Shown here piece after piece: positions 35,613 to 44,748 of a stretch of 64,000 bases of DNA (positions are counted from its first letter, which is position 1; every line of letters starts with the position of its first letter). The translations under genes were made by a program, and so were the position numbers. The stretch comes from Leptolinea sp. (GTDB lineage: Bacteria > Chloroflexota > Anaerolineae > Anaerolineales > Anaerolineaceae). The stretch spans positions 1 through 64,000 of the forward strand of contig JAAZMZ010000011.1 in assembly GCA_012798535.1 (NCBI GenBank). The letters are read 5' to 3'. Below the pieces are notes generated by a model. The model saw nothing but the letters and a program-made list of their open reading frames with translations, had not been told where the DNA came from and did not search any database.

Positions 35613-36598
35613 GATTCTTGATCGCGGGTTTTGGTTCCATCGGGCGGCGGCACCTGCGCAATCTGCGCGCGTTGGGTGAAAATGACCTGGTTCTGCTGCG
35701 TTCACACAAATCCACGCTGCCGGATGATGAAATTGCCGGGTTACCGGTTGAAACTGAAATCGAAGCCGCTCTGGCGCACAGGCCGGACGCGGTGATTATC
35801 TCCAATCCCACTGCGCTTCATCTGGACGTAGCCATTCCGGCTGCCCGAGCCGGGTGTGCCCTGTTGATGGAAAAACCGGTATCGCATAATCTGGAGAGGC
35901 TGGCAGAGTTGAAACAGGCATTAAAATCCGGCGGCGCAGAGTTACTGATGGGATACCAGTTCCGTTTTCACCCTGGATTGCGCAAGGTTCAAAACTGGCT
36001 GCGAAAGGATGCCATCGGCCGTCCCCTTTCTTTCCGTGCACAGTGGGGGGAATACCTGCCCAACTGGCACCCGTGGGAGGATTACCGTGCCAGTTACACC
36101 GCCCGGCCGGAATTGGGCGGCGGGGTGGTGGTTACCCTCAGTCACCCGATTGACTACCTGCGCTGGTTTTTTGGAGAGGTTGAGTCACTGTGGGCTTTCT
36201 CAGGCAGGTTGAGCGACCTGCAAGTGCAGGTGGAAGATTACGCGGAGACCGGTTTACGGTTCGCGAACGGCGTCGCCGGCAGCCTGCATCTGGATTATTA
36301 CCAGCAGCCGCCTGCACATACCCTGCAGATCACCGGCACAAAGGGGTGTATCAACTGGGATAGTGCCGACGGTAAAGCCCGTCTGTATCGTGCTGAAACA
36401 GGCAGCTGGGAAGATATTCCATTGCCGGAAAACTTCGACCGCAATGACCTGTTCATCGCCGAGATGAAACATTTCATCGATGTTACCCGGAAAGAAGTGC
36501 AACCGCTGTGTTCGCTTGCGGACGGTGAAGCCGACCTGAAGATTTGCCTGGCTATCCACCATTCCGCTGCCGGCGGGCAGCTTGTCAAATTCGACTGA
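35609..36598 (+). CDS. Gfo/Idh/MocA-family oxidoreductase
   Basis: A 329-residue oxidoreductase with GFGSIG at 7-12 and EKP at 88-90; 'SHPIDYLRWFFGE' supplies the catalytic His/Asp region. The 'GFGSIGRRHLRNL' start is typical of the subgroup next to NeuB/NeuA genes, including PtmF of the Campylobacter legionaminic-acid set, whose exact step is unsettled. Here it lies within the segment that holds the first synthase and cytidylyltransferase. It may modify the NulO or its precursor. It overlaps the gene before it by four bases. Confidence 0.8.
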   Translation: MRFLIAGFGSIGRRHLRNLRALGENDLVLLRSHKSTLPDDEIAGLPVETEIEAALAHRPDAVIISNPTALHLDVAIPAARAGCALLMEKPVSHNLERLAELKQALKSGGAELLMGYQFRFHPGLRKVQNWLRKDAIGRPLSFRAQWGEYLPNWHPWEDYRASYTARPELGGGVVVTLSHPIDYLRWFFGEVESLWAFSGRLSDLQVQVEDYAETGLRFANGVAGSLHLDYYQQPPAHTLQITGTKGCINWDSADGKARLYRAETGSWEDIPLPENFDRNDLFIAEMKHFIDVTRKEVQPLCSLADGEADLKICLAIHHSAAGGQLVKFD

Positions 36599-36603
36599 TC
36601 AAA

Positions 36604-38388
36604 GTGAAAACCAGAGAGCGATTCGTTCAACGATGGTTCCCCTGGCTCTCAGCCGGGTATTTTCTCCTGCTGACCATATTTATGACCTGGCCGCTGGCAA
36701 CTCGTATGAGCGATCAGATGGCCGGGCAGGTGGGAGATAATATTTATTTCGTGTGGATGATCGGCTGGTTCAAAAAAGCTCTGATCGACCTGCATGTCAA
36801 TCCGTTCAATGTCTGGTTCCTGAATTATCCGGAAGGCTGGAGTCTGGCCTACACCGAGATCACCCCGGCGCAATTGCTGCTGGCGGCGCCATTCAGCCTT
36901 ATTGCCAGTCCGACGTTTGCTTATAACGCGGCGCATCTCCTGTCTTTTCTGCTCAGCGGCCTGATCATGTCGCTGTGGGTGCGCCGGTTGACAGATTCAA
37001 ACGGCGCGGCACTGCTGGCCGGAACGGCATATGCCTTTCTTCCCTTCCATTTCGCACATTTCCTCATCGGACATTTGAACCTTTCAGGCCTGCAGTGGTT
37101 CCCCCTGTTCTTCTGGGGTTTCTTCGATTTGCTTCTCTATCCGCCTGATGGAGCTACTGCTTCAGGCAAATATCAAGACAGAGTACAGCCGGCCGGAAGC
37201 GCGATTGTAAAAACGGGCATTGGCCTTGGGCTGATCGCCCTGACCAGCCAGTATTATCTGTACATGACCTGCCTGATCGCCGTGTTCATCTGGGTGATCT
37301 ATACAGCCTTCATCAATCGTTCCATCTGGTGTGATCGAAATTTCTGGAAGCACTGGATTTTTGCCAGTCTGGTCGCCCTGCCGCTGATCGCCATCGCGGT
37401 CGCGCCGTATGTCAGCCTCGCCGGGCGGGGTGAACTGCCGGATCGCGAACTGGGGGTTGTGCGCCCCTATTCCGCCGGCCTGACGGATTTCCTGCTGCCG
37501 TCCACCGACCATTTTGTGTGGGGCTCATGGGTGGGTGCTCATTTCAACCGTGATATGTGGGTGGAAGGGACGCTGTATGTCGGTCTGGTCAACCTGGGTC
37601 TGGCTGTGTTTGCCTGGCTCAACCGGCAAAAGACCGGTAACAGGAAGCTGTTGATCCTGATGGGAGCCGGAGGTGCACTGGCTCTGCTCCTGGCTATGGG
37701 AACTGACCTTCACTGGAACGGCGCGCCGGTGGAAATTCCCACTCCAGCCTTCCTGCAGGGGATGATCTCCCGGTCGACCATTCCCATCCCACTGCCGGGA
37801 TGGCTTCTATTCAAGTATTTCCCCCTGTATGCCAAACTGCGCGCTCTGATGCGCTTCGGCATCTTTGTATTGCTGTTCATTTGCACGGCGGCCGGTCTGG
37901 GAGCGGCACAGGTGCTGAAACGGTTTGCTCCCCGGTGGAAGAGTGCCCTGACGGTTGGTTTGATCTTACTGGTGCTCTTTGATTTCTACCCCGGTCCTTA
38001 TTCTGAATTCGCGAAGGTTCAGGCGCGCCCGGTGGATGCCTGGCTGGCATCGCAACCGGGTAGTGACGCGGTGGTGCAAATGCCATTCTCCATTGCGGAG
38101 GACCAGGAACATACCTACTACACTCTGGTACACGGCAAACCGTATGTTGGAGGATTTTTTAACGCCTTCCCGCCGGCGCAGTATAAACGCATCAAACCAA
38201 TCCTGAACAACTTTCCGGATAAGGAAAGCACCGCCCTGTTGCGAGATTTAGAAGTTCACTGGGTGCTGGTGGATCCAACCTGCTACCCGGACTGGAAAAA
38301 GACCCGCAAAGAAATCGAGAATTTCGGTTTTGAACTGGAAGCAGAACCGGGAGGCATGGCTGTTTTCATCCCGCAGGTGGAAAAATGA
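36604..38388 (+). CDS. GT-C-like integral membrane protein
   Basis: About 594 residues with some eleven hydrophobic segments. The first outer loop 'VGDNIYFVWMIGWFKKALIDL' has the D-N pair seen in this group, and 'YAFLPFHFAHFLIGHLNLSGLQW' is typical of a family of uncharacterised GT-C-like proteins. The soluble tail ('GSDAVVQMPFSI', 'DLEVHWVLVD') resembles the tails of similar proteins. The start is taken as GTG 36604, five bases after the previous stop; upstream in-frame codons overlap that gene. It ends in an ATGA overlap with another membrane protein. Confidence 0.65.
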   Translation: MKTRERFVQRWFPWLSAGYFLLLTIFMTWPLATRMSDQMAGQVGDNIYFVWMIGWFKKALIDLHVNPFNVWFLNYPEGWSLAYTEITPAQLLLAAPFSLIASPTFAYNAAHLLSFLLSGLIMSLWVRRLTDSNGAALLAGTAYAFLPFHFAHFLIGHLNLSGLQWFPLFFWGFFDLLLYPPDGATASGKYQDRVQPAGSAIVKTGIGLGLIALTSQYYLYMTCLIAVFIWVIYTAFINRSIWCDRNFWKHWIFASLVALPLIAIAVAPYVSLAGRGELPDRELGVVRPYSAGLTDFLLPSTDHFVWGSWVGAHFNRDMWVEGTLYVGLVNLGLAVFAWLNRQKTGNRKLLILMGAGGALALLLAMGTDLHWNGAPVEIPTPAFLQGMISRSTIPIPLPGWLLFKYFPLYAKLRALMRFGIFVLLFICTAAGLGAAQVLKRFAPRWKSALTVGLILLVLFDFYPGPYSEFAKVQARPVDAWLASQPGSDAVVQMPFSIAEDQEHTYYTLVHGKPYVGGFFNAFPPAQYKRIKPILNNFPDKESTALLRDLEVHWVLVDPTCYPDWKKTRKEIENFGFELEAEPGGMAVFIPQVEK

Positions 38389-39989
38389 TCGACAGGTTGG
38401 GGAAAAAGCTGGTTTGGTTGGCAGCTGTCATTGGGATGGCGCTGGCTATCTGGAGCACCCGCCTTGGGCCGGGAGTGGGTGGTGACGCGACCATCTACCT
38501 GACCTCGGCGCAGAATCTGGTGAAAGGGATCGGTCTGGGATTGATACAACCGGATGGTTCTTTCCGTCTGCTTCCCTATTCCGCGCCGCTTTTTCCTCTG
38601 CTCCTCACACCTTTTTCCGCTCTGCATCTTGACCTGACAGCGGCTGCCCGCTGGATCAACATCCTTCTGTTCGGCGGGATGATCCTTCTGGCAGGTTTCG
38701 CGTCTCTCAGATATTTTGAAAACAAATGGCAGGCAGCCCTGCCGGCCTGGCTGCTGGCCTGTTCACCCATCCTGCTGCCGGTCTATTCCTGGGCTATGGC
38801 CGAACCGTTGACGCTGCTGCCGGGTTTTGGAGGACTGGTGTTTATCCTGACAAATCTCGACAGGCAGCCAACCGGTCGGATCGGCTGGCTGGAACTCAGT
38901 GGACTGCTATTCGGCCTGTCCATCGCGGCGCGTTATTCAGCTGCAGCGTTTTTGGCTGCCGGCATGCTGATTTGCCTCTTCTGGATGGCGGCGCCGTTGA
39001 AAAAGCGGCTGCTGGCCGTTCTGCGGATCGGTCTGGTGGGATTTCTTCCTCTGGCAATCTGGGTTCTGGTCCAATTTACGCAGACAGCTTCTGTAAGTTC
39101 CCGATCCATTCTCACGCTGGCGGAAATGCGCGAACGGTTTCTGGCATTTTGGCCGCAGGTGAACTCCGCCCTGCTGGTGTGGATCCTCCCGGCTTCCTTT
39201 CAGGAATCCCCACCCTATCCACAGTGGATCAACATGATCCTTCCCCTGACCATGATCGTCATGCTGGCAGCTGTATCCATTTTCATGAAGAAACGAGACA
39301 TGACTAAATCCAGCGATCGTTTAATTTCCACGCTGTGGATCTTCGCGGCGGTCTATGTGGGTGTTCTCCTGCTGGTCTATTTGACCACCTACCCTCCGAT
39401 CACCATCGATAACCGCATGCTCTCGCCGGCGCATGTGGCGGTCATCTGGATTGCCGGCCTGCTGCTGGCGCAACTCACCGGGTTAAAAACATCCCACCTC
39501 TGGCAGACAGGTGTATTCTTGCTGGCGGCCGCATCGATCCTGTGGTACGGCATGAGAACCATTCGGATTGTCCAGCAGAATGCGGAAACCGGACTGGGCT
39601 ACAACGCATTGACCTGGCGTCAGTCACAATTGATAGAAGCGATCAAGGTCCTTCCTGAAGACCAACCGCTGGTCACTAACGAGACAATGGCACTGCTTTA
39701 CCTTACCGGACGAGTGGCCAGCCCGGTTGCGGAGATTTACTTCGATAAACCGGTCTACCCTTTCACCCGCTATGGCGATGGGCCGGCGGGCAGAGATCCT
39801 GCCGAAGCCCGGTTTAAGGCCGCTGAAAGCCTTCTGGTGGTCTTTGATACCCTGGAAAGCCAGTTTTCCACCATATACGGTGAAAGAGCTAAAGAACGCG
39901 CGGACGTGTTCGTACAGGGACTGCACGTGGCAGCTTTTGGTGATAATGGGGCAATGTATTATCACCCGTTGACTTCTTCAGAAAACTGA
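38385..39989 (+). CDS. GT-C-like (PMT/ArnT-fold) membrane protein
   Basis: A 534-residue polytopic protein. 'GPGVGGDATIYLTSAQNLVKGIG' is the first outer loop with the catalytic-type Asp, followed by 'YSAPLFPLLL', the common pattern of GT39/GT83-like proteins. It is clearly related to the protein at 41079-42701 ('GPGLINDSVVYIGGAENILAGHG'). These two homologues are separated only by the inverted DUF4380-like gene. It is the last + strand gene before a convergent terminator. Confidence 0.7.
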   Translation: MIDRLGKKLVWLAAVIGMALAIWSTRLGPGVGGDATIYLTSAQNLVKGIGLGLIQPDGSFRLLPYSAPLFPLLLTPFSALHLDLTAAARWINILLFGGMILLAGFASLRYFENKWQAALPAWLLACSPILLPVYSWAMAEPLTLLPGFGGLVFILTNLDRQPTGRIGWLELSGLLFGLSIAARYSAAAFLAAGMLICLFWMAAPLKKRLLAVLRIGLVGFLPLAIWVLVQFTQTASVSSRSILTLAEMRERFLAFWPQVNSALLVWILPASFQESPPYPQWINMILPLTMIVMLAAVSIFMKKRDMTKSSDRLISTLWIFAAVYVGVLLLVYLTTYPPITIDNRMLSPAHVAVIWIAGLLLAQLTGLKTSHLWQTGVFLLAAASILWYGMRTIRIVQQNAETGLGYNALTWRQSQLIEAIKVLPEDQPLVTNETMALLYLTGRVASPVAEIYFDKPVYPFTRYGDGPAGRDPAEARFKAAESLLVVFDTLESQFSTIYGERAKERADVFVQGLHVAAFGDNGAMYYHPLTSSEN

Positions 39990-40030
39990 GTCTGCTTCGG
40001 TTACGCGGTATTTAGTTTACCGAAATAAAA

Positions 40031-40058
40031 CAAGACCCTGAGTTTTCTCAGGATCTTG
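40031..40058 (-). terminator. Rho-independent terminator between convergent genes
   Basis: A 12-base stem (CAAGACCCTGAG/CTCAGGATCTTG) with a four-T loop and one imperfect pair. Read on the minus strand the mismatch is a G-U wobble and the stem is followed by TTTTATTT, so it terminates the minus-strand gene at 40090-41004 best. On the + strand the T-tract is short (CGTTT), giving weaker termination after the gene ending at 39989. Confidence 0.75.
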
Positions 40059-40089
40059 CGTTTACTGGAAAGTTTTTTTATAAAGCTGG

Positions 40090-41004
40090 CTATTTGTCCG
40101 CAAATTTCTTCGCAATGGGCAGAATGTTCTTGACGACATCCGCGTCATTCTGTGGGGCGGGGACATTTTCGGCCAGATACCAGGTCTCTTCGTGGATGAC
40201 AGTCTCTTCCAGATCGACGGTTTTCATCGGGCCAAGAGTTTCTAACTCCAGACAATCTTTGTTCGTCCAGCTCTGCAGATTGGTGCCGAAATCCGTGTAA
40301 GTGGCGCCAGAAATGTATGTAAAGAATTTAAAGAATGCCGTATTGTTGATCACACAGGCTGCCCAGCCGGCTTCATTGATGACCGCTACCTTTGTAGGTT
40401 TGCTATTGGCTGCCTGGCGCAGCAGAATATAATCGTCACCCCAGGTGAACCGGGGATCTGTCATGCGGGTGTAAGGCCAGATGGCTACCGCATGAGTCGG
40501 TAACAGAAGACCGGGAGTGAAATCACGGGGTTTGACAGGAAGGACAGCCGTGCCGCCGGCAGCCATAACCGAAAGCGCCCAGGGCGCGAATGTGATCGGC
40601 CACAGGCCGCAATTCTTAATCACATTTCGTACCAGAACCTTCGGTTCTCTGGGATCCATGTGGATTTCCATGGATTTCTGCAAACCGGTGGTGGTTTCCA
40701 CGGCAGAGGTCAACAGGACACCGTCAGGCAGGTTCTTGACTTCCAGCGGGGAATTATCCGGGTAGTAGGTGCGTTTGGCGAGTTCAGGCGCAGCCCACAA
40801 GCGATGCCCGCCGTATCCGATATATTCCTTGCCGCCAGTCTGACCAACTTCGGCCTGATTTTCATAGAACAGGTTTTGTTTCCCCTTGAATCCACAGAAA
40901 ATGATGCGCGGACCGACATCGGTTGTGGCGATCACTTCCATCACCGAATTACCAAGGCGCAGGCAGTTCTTCCAGCCCGCAAACGGTATTTTCTCGATAT
41001 TCAT
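40090..41004 (-). CDS. DUF4380-like protein, mutarotase-like fold
   Basis: A 304-residue soluble protein, the only minus-strand gene between 1587 and 59168. The start 'NSVMEVIATTDVGPRIIFCGFKGKQNLFYE' and 'GHRLWAAPE' match what I know as DUF4380, related in fold to galactose mutarotase and other sugar-binding beta-sandwich enzymes. 'FAPWALSVM' and 'WPYTRMTDPRFTWGDDY' are further recurrent motifs. No signal peptide is seen. A GAGGG ribosome site is on the minus strand and a hairpin terminator follows. It may act on a free sugar or glycan fragment; the activity of the family is not established. Confidence 0.7.
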   Translation of the reverse strand: MNIEKIPFAGWKNCLRLGNSVMEVIATTDVGPRIIFCGFKGKQNLFYENQAEVGQTGGKEYIGYGGHRLWAAPELAKRTYYPDNSPLEVKNLPDGVLLTSAVETTTGLQKSMEIHMDPREPKVLVRNVIKNCGLWPITFAPWALSVMAAGGTAVLPVKPRDFTPGLLLPTHAVAIWPYTRMTDPRFTWGDDYILLRQAANSKPTKVAVINEAGWAACVINNTAFFKFFTYISGATYTDFGTNLQSWTNKDCLELETLGPMKTVDLEETVIHEETWYLAENVPAPQNDADVVKNILPIAKKFADK

Positions 41005-41048
41005 GATTTTTTATCCCTCGTGAAAAATGGTCTATTATTATTGTCCAT

Positions 41049-41054
41049 TATAAT
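41049..41054 (+). promoter_or_regulatory. Candidate -10 box for the 41079 gene
   Basis: TATAAT lies in the 74-base divergent gap between the DUF4380-like gene and the next + strand gene. No good -35 stands 16-18 bases upstream. Because the sequence ATTATAAT is nearly symmetrical, it could serve either strand. A promoter is expected here, since the preceding + strand unit ends at a terminator. Confidence 0.4.
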
Positions 41055-41078
41055 TACCTTCGAGTTTTCCATGATTAA

Positions 41079-42701
41079 ATGAGGCACGTCTTGTTTCAAA
41101 AAATGAACATTTCCGGCAAAATACCGGTCAAATATCACAACATACTCTTCACGGGAATCCTTCTGGTCATTTTGATCGGGGGGGTATGTGCGCTGATCTA
41201 TGCCACACCGTACGGTCCGGGGTTGATCAATGATTCGGTTGTCTATATCGGCGGAGCGGAAAATATCCTCGCCGGTCACGGTTACAGCCGGACTTCCGGT
41301 GGCGGTGAGATTAAACCGTTGACCGTTAATGTACCGCTGTATTCATACACTCTGGCAGCCGTGGTAAAAACCGGAACGGATCTGATCCGTGCCGGCTGGT
41401 TGATCAGTGCATTCTGTTATGTTTTAAACGGACTTCTGTCCACGCTTCTGGCGATCCGCCTGACCCGCTCGCGAGTCTGGGCGCTTGTGGCAGCTTTGCT
41501 GGTGGTCACTTCAGAATCGGTCATCCGGGCGCATACCTTTGCCCTGAGTGAACCGCTTTTTATCACCTTTATGCTGGCCACGCTCCTATTGTTGACTTAC
41601 GCGGTTGAATCGCCGCGATGGTATCTGATCGCGGCTGCCGGACTTATGGCTAGTCTGGCCTATCTGACGCGCTATATAGGACTTTCCCTTCTGGCCACGG
41701 GAACTTTGGTTTTCTTTGCTTACTCTAAGAATTTGAGAGAACGGTTTCGTTCGATCGGCTTTTTCCTGCTATTCGGCCTGCCGGGTGGGATCGTCTGGAT
41801 TGTGCGTAACATATTGATCACCGGAACGGCTGCCAATCGCAGTCTGCTCTACCACCCGTTGACGGCGGACAAGCTGCAGGAAGGCGCTCAAACCCTGCTG
41901 ACCTTTCTCTTCCCTGACCGCTTCAACCTTTACAATCTGGCTCCGGGATTCTGGGATGGTTTTGCCATCATCCTGGTCTTTGGTCTGGTCCTCTGCGTTT
42001 ACATTTTCTGGCGCCGGTCTGAACAGATTAAAGAGAAAATCAGTAATACCGGTGAAAGAGCGGCGTTTCTGGTATCTCTGCAGGCGGTTTTTTATCTGGT
42101 GGTACTACTGCTTTCACTGACCTTTCTGGATGCCAGCACCGCGCTGGAGAATCGCATTCTGGTGCCGGTTTTCGTGTGTTTGATCCTCATATTTGTCTAT
42201 CTGCTGCACCTGATCTGGAAAAGTACCGTTCCCAGGGGGTCCTGGATATCACTGGGGCTGGCGTTGATCGCGCTTGGTGCCTGTGTGTATGACGGCCGCC
42301 GCGCGGTGATCGACCTGCATGCCGACGGTCAGGGATATGCCAGTGCGTATTATCGGAATTCAATGACTATTGACGCCCTGAAACGTCTGCCGCAGGTTAC
42401 CATCTGGACGAACCGGGTGCCGGCCGTGAATTTGCTGGCTGACAGACCGGCTTATGCGCTGTTGGCTCCCATTGACCCCTTGACGAGGCAGAAACGTCCC
42501 AATTATGATAGTTCTCTCCAGGGCATCCGCACCTCGGTATTGAAAGGTGATGCTATACTGGTGGTTTTCGAAGCCCGGCAGGTTCTGGAGGATCCCATTG
42601 AAGGACAATGGTTGGAAGATGTGACCCGGGATATTCCCGCAATTTTTGAGTCCGAAGACGGAATGATTTTCGCCGTGGAAAAATATCTTCAGGAAAAATA
42701 A
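41079..42701 (+). CDS. GT-C-like (PMT/ArnT-fold) membrane protein
   Basis: A 540-residue polytopic protein, homologous to the one at 38385-39989. The first outer loop 'GPGLINDSVVYIGGAENI' holds the acidic residue, then 'NVPLYSYTLAAV', and the C-terminal 130 residues are soluble. ATG 41079 is chosen, but there is no clear ribosome site; ATG 41103 (MNISGK) is an in-frame alternative. It opens the second NulO region and ends in a TAATG overlap with the SDR gene. Probably a sugar transferase acting outside the membrane. Confidence 0.7.
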   Translation: MRHVLFQKMNISGKIPVKYHNILFTGILLVILIGGVCALIYATPYGPGLINDSVVYIGGAENILAGHGYSRTSGGGEIKPLTVNVPLYSYTLAAVVKTGTDLIRAGWLISAFCYVLNGLLSTLLAIRLTRSRVWALVAALLVVTSESVIRAHTFALSEPLFITFMLATLLLLTYAVESPRWYLIAAAGLMASLAYLTRYIGLSLLATGTLVFFAYSKNLRERFRSIGFFLLFGLPGGIVWIVRNILITGTAANRSLLYHPLTADKLQEGAQTLLTFLFPDRFNLYNLAPGFWDGFAIILVFGLVLCVYIFWRRSEQIKEKISNTGERAAFLVSLQAVFYLVVLLLSLTFLDASTALENRILVPVFVCLILIFVYLLHLIWKSTVPRGSWISLGLALIALGACVYDGRRAVIDLHADGQGYASAYYRNSMTIDALKRLPQVTIWTNRVPAVNLLADRPAYALLAPIDPLTRQKRPNYDSSLQGIRTSVLKGDAILVVFEARQVLEDPIEGQWLEDVTRDIPAIFESEDGMIFAVEKYLQEK

Positions 42702-43522
42702 TGGAAAACATACTCGATAAATTTCGCATGGACGGCCAGGCGGCTGTGGTTACCGGTGGGGCAGGTTTACTGGGTCGTGAATTCAGTAAAACGCTGGCAC
42801 AGGCCGGTGCCGGAGTTGTTGTCGCCGATTTGAATGGTGAAGCCGCAGAAGCAGTGGCAGTGGAGATCCGCAGTGCCGGTTTTAAAGCCGTGGCTGCGGG
42901 TGTAAATGTGACCGATCCGGCTTCTGTCAAACAACTGGTGGCCGCAACACTCAAAGAATACGGACGCCTAGATGCCCTGGTGTGCAGTGCGGCCATGGAT
43001 CCAAAATTTGATCCGCAACATGCCGGGCAAAACCGGAATAATTTCGAAGATTATCCGGTGGAATCCTTCCGACAGGCGTTGGATGTCAACCTGACAGGTC
43101 TGTTCCTATGTGCTCAGGCGGCGGTCATTCCCATGCTGAAACAGGATCATGGATCGATCATCAATATCTGTTCCACCTACGGGTTGGTCGGTCCCGACCA
43201 GCGGATATACATCAAGCCTGATCAGCCGCAGCAATTCAAACCGGTTTATTATTCGGTGACGAAATCCGGCGTTCTTGGGCTTACCCGTTATCTGGCCACA
43301 TATTATGCGGGTAAAAATATCCGTGCTAACGCGCTGACTCCCGGCGGTGTGTATAACAACCATGATGAATTGTTTGTGCATAACTATTCGGCCCGTACGG
43401 TGCTGGGACGTATGGCGCGCAAAGATGAAATGAGCGGCGCGGTACTTTTCCTGGCGTCCGACGCATCCTCTTATATGACCGGCTCAAACCTGGTCGTGGA
43501 TGGCGGTTGGACGGCATGGTGA
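42701..43522 (+). CDS. PtmA-like short-chain dehydrogenase
   Basis: A 273-residue classical SDR. 'TGGAGLLGREF' binds the cofactor, 'NICSTYGLVGPDQRIY' has the catalytic Ser and the long insert seen in PtmA (flagellin-modification SDR of the legionaminic-acid region), and 'YYSVTKSGVLGLT' has the Y-x3-K pair; 'ASSYMTGSNLVVDGG' closes the fold. It overlaps the next gene, a CMP-NulO synthetase with a phosphatase domain. It probably acts on a hexosamine phosphate or NulO precursor of this second module. The exact PtmA reaction is not settled in the literature I know. Confidence 0.8.
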   Translation: MENILDKFRMDGQAAVVTGGAGLLGREFSKTLAQAGAGVVVADLNGEAAEAVAVEIRSAGFKAVAAGVNVTDPASVKQLVAATLKEYGRLDALVCSAAMDPKFDPQHAGQNRNNFEDYPVESFRQALDVNLTGLFLCAQAAVIPMLKQDHGSIINICSTYGLVGPDQRIYIKPDQPQQFKPVYYSVTKSGVLGLTRYLATYYAGKNIRANALTPGGVYNNHDELFVHNYSARTVLGRMARKDEMSGAVLFLASDASSYMTGSNLVVDGGWTAW

Positions 43523-44748
43523 AGAAACCCGAAGTCCTGGCCATAATTCCGGCACGGGGCGGTTCCAAAGGCATCCCGCGCAAGAATATCCGCGAATTTG
43601 CAGGATATCCTTTGATCGCCTACAGTATTGCAGCCGGGTTGCAGGCCGAAACCGTGACACGCACCATTGTCTCGACGGATGATGAGGAGATCGCGGCGGT
43701 CGCGCGGCAGTTTGGAGCGGAGACGCCTTTCTTGCGGCCGGCGGATCTGGCTTCGGACCAGGCGTTGGACCTGCCGGTTTTCCAGCATGCCCTCCACTGG
43801 TTGCACGAGCATGAAAACTACAGCCCGGATGTGGTTGTCCAATTGCGACCTACTTCACCGGTGCGGCCTGTAGATTGCGTGGACCGGGCTGTCGAAATGT
43901 TGCTGGCAAACCCGGACGCGGATTGTGTGCGCGGTGTGGTTCCGGCTGGACAAAATCCGTATAAAATGTGGCGGCGGGACGAAAACAGTGGGCAGATCTC
44001 TCCGCTGCTGCATGTACCGGGCATTCCCGAACCGTTCAACGCGCCCCGCCAGATTTTACCGCCGGTCTACTGGCAAACTGGTCATATTGATGCCATCCGC
44101 CCGGAGGCCATTTTAAAAAAGAATTCTATGACCGGCGACCGCATTCTGGGTATGGTCATCGATCCTCAGTACACCATCGATATTGATACACCCAAAGATT
44201 GGGGCAGGTCAGAGTGGCTGGTGTGGCACGGCGGTCTATCATATGTCGATCCGGCGAAACGAGCCCGGCGGCCGCTGCCCGCGAAGATCGATCTGATGGT
44301 CTTCGATTTCGATGGTGTGATCACGGATAACCGGGTGTGGGTGGATGAGAACGGTTTTGAACGGGTGGCTGCCAACCGCAGCGACAGTCTGGGTGTACGC
44401 CTGCTTTCCGAAGCCGGCCTGGAGATGATGGTACTCTCCATGGAAGTGAATAAAGTGGTTGCCGCACGGGCGAAAAAAATGGGTATCGCCGCCCTGCATG
44501 GTATAAAAGATAAGGCTACTACTCTGCGGAATCTTTTGGATGAGCGTCAGATTCCGTCAGAGAACGTGATCTATGTAGGCAATGATACAAATGACCTGGA
44601 ATGTTTCAAGGTGGTGGGTTACGCGGTCGCCGTTGGAGATGCCCAACCAGAAGTAAAACGGGCGGCTGATCTGATTTTAACCAATGATGGTGGTCATGGG
44701 GCGGTTCGCGAAATTTGCGATCTGATCTTACAGACAGGAAGATTATGA
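43516..44748 (+). CDS. neuA: CMP-nonulosonate synthetase fused to HAD phosphatase
   Basis: A 410-residue fusion. Residues 1 to about 235 are a NeuA-type cytidylyltransferase: PARGGSKGIPRKN at 12-24, 'VVQLRPTSPVRP' and 'YTIDIDTPKDW'. Residues from about 260 are a KdsC-like HAD domain with intact catalytic motifs: D264-F-D266-GV, the Ser in 'VLSMEVN', the Lys in 'RAKKMG', and GND at 355-357 with D360. Animal CMP-sialate synthetase and some bacterial KDN systems have the same order. An active phosphatase suggests a 9-phosphate intermediate. The start ATG 43516 overlaps the SDR gene; an upstream in-frame TTG is less likely. Confidence 0.85.
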   Translation: MVKKPEVLAIIPARGGSKGIPRKNIREFAGYPLIAYSIAAGLQAETVTRTIVSTDDEEIAAVARQFGAETPFLRPADLASDQALDLPVFQHALHWLHEHENYSPDVVVQLRPTSPVRPVDCVDRAVEMLLANPDADCVRGVVPAGQNPYKMWRRDENSGQISPLLHVPGIPEPFNAPRQILPPVYWQTGHIDAIRPEAILKKNSMTGDRILGMVIDPQYTIDIDTPKDWGRSEWLVWHGGLSYVDPAKRARRPLPAKIDLMVFDFDGVITDNRVWVDENGFERVAANRSDSLGVRLLSEAGLEMMVLSMEVNKVVAARAKKMGIAALHGIKDKATTLRNLLDERQIPSENVIYVGNDTNDLECFKVVGYAVAVGDAQPEVKRAADLILTNDGGHGAVREICDLILQTGRL

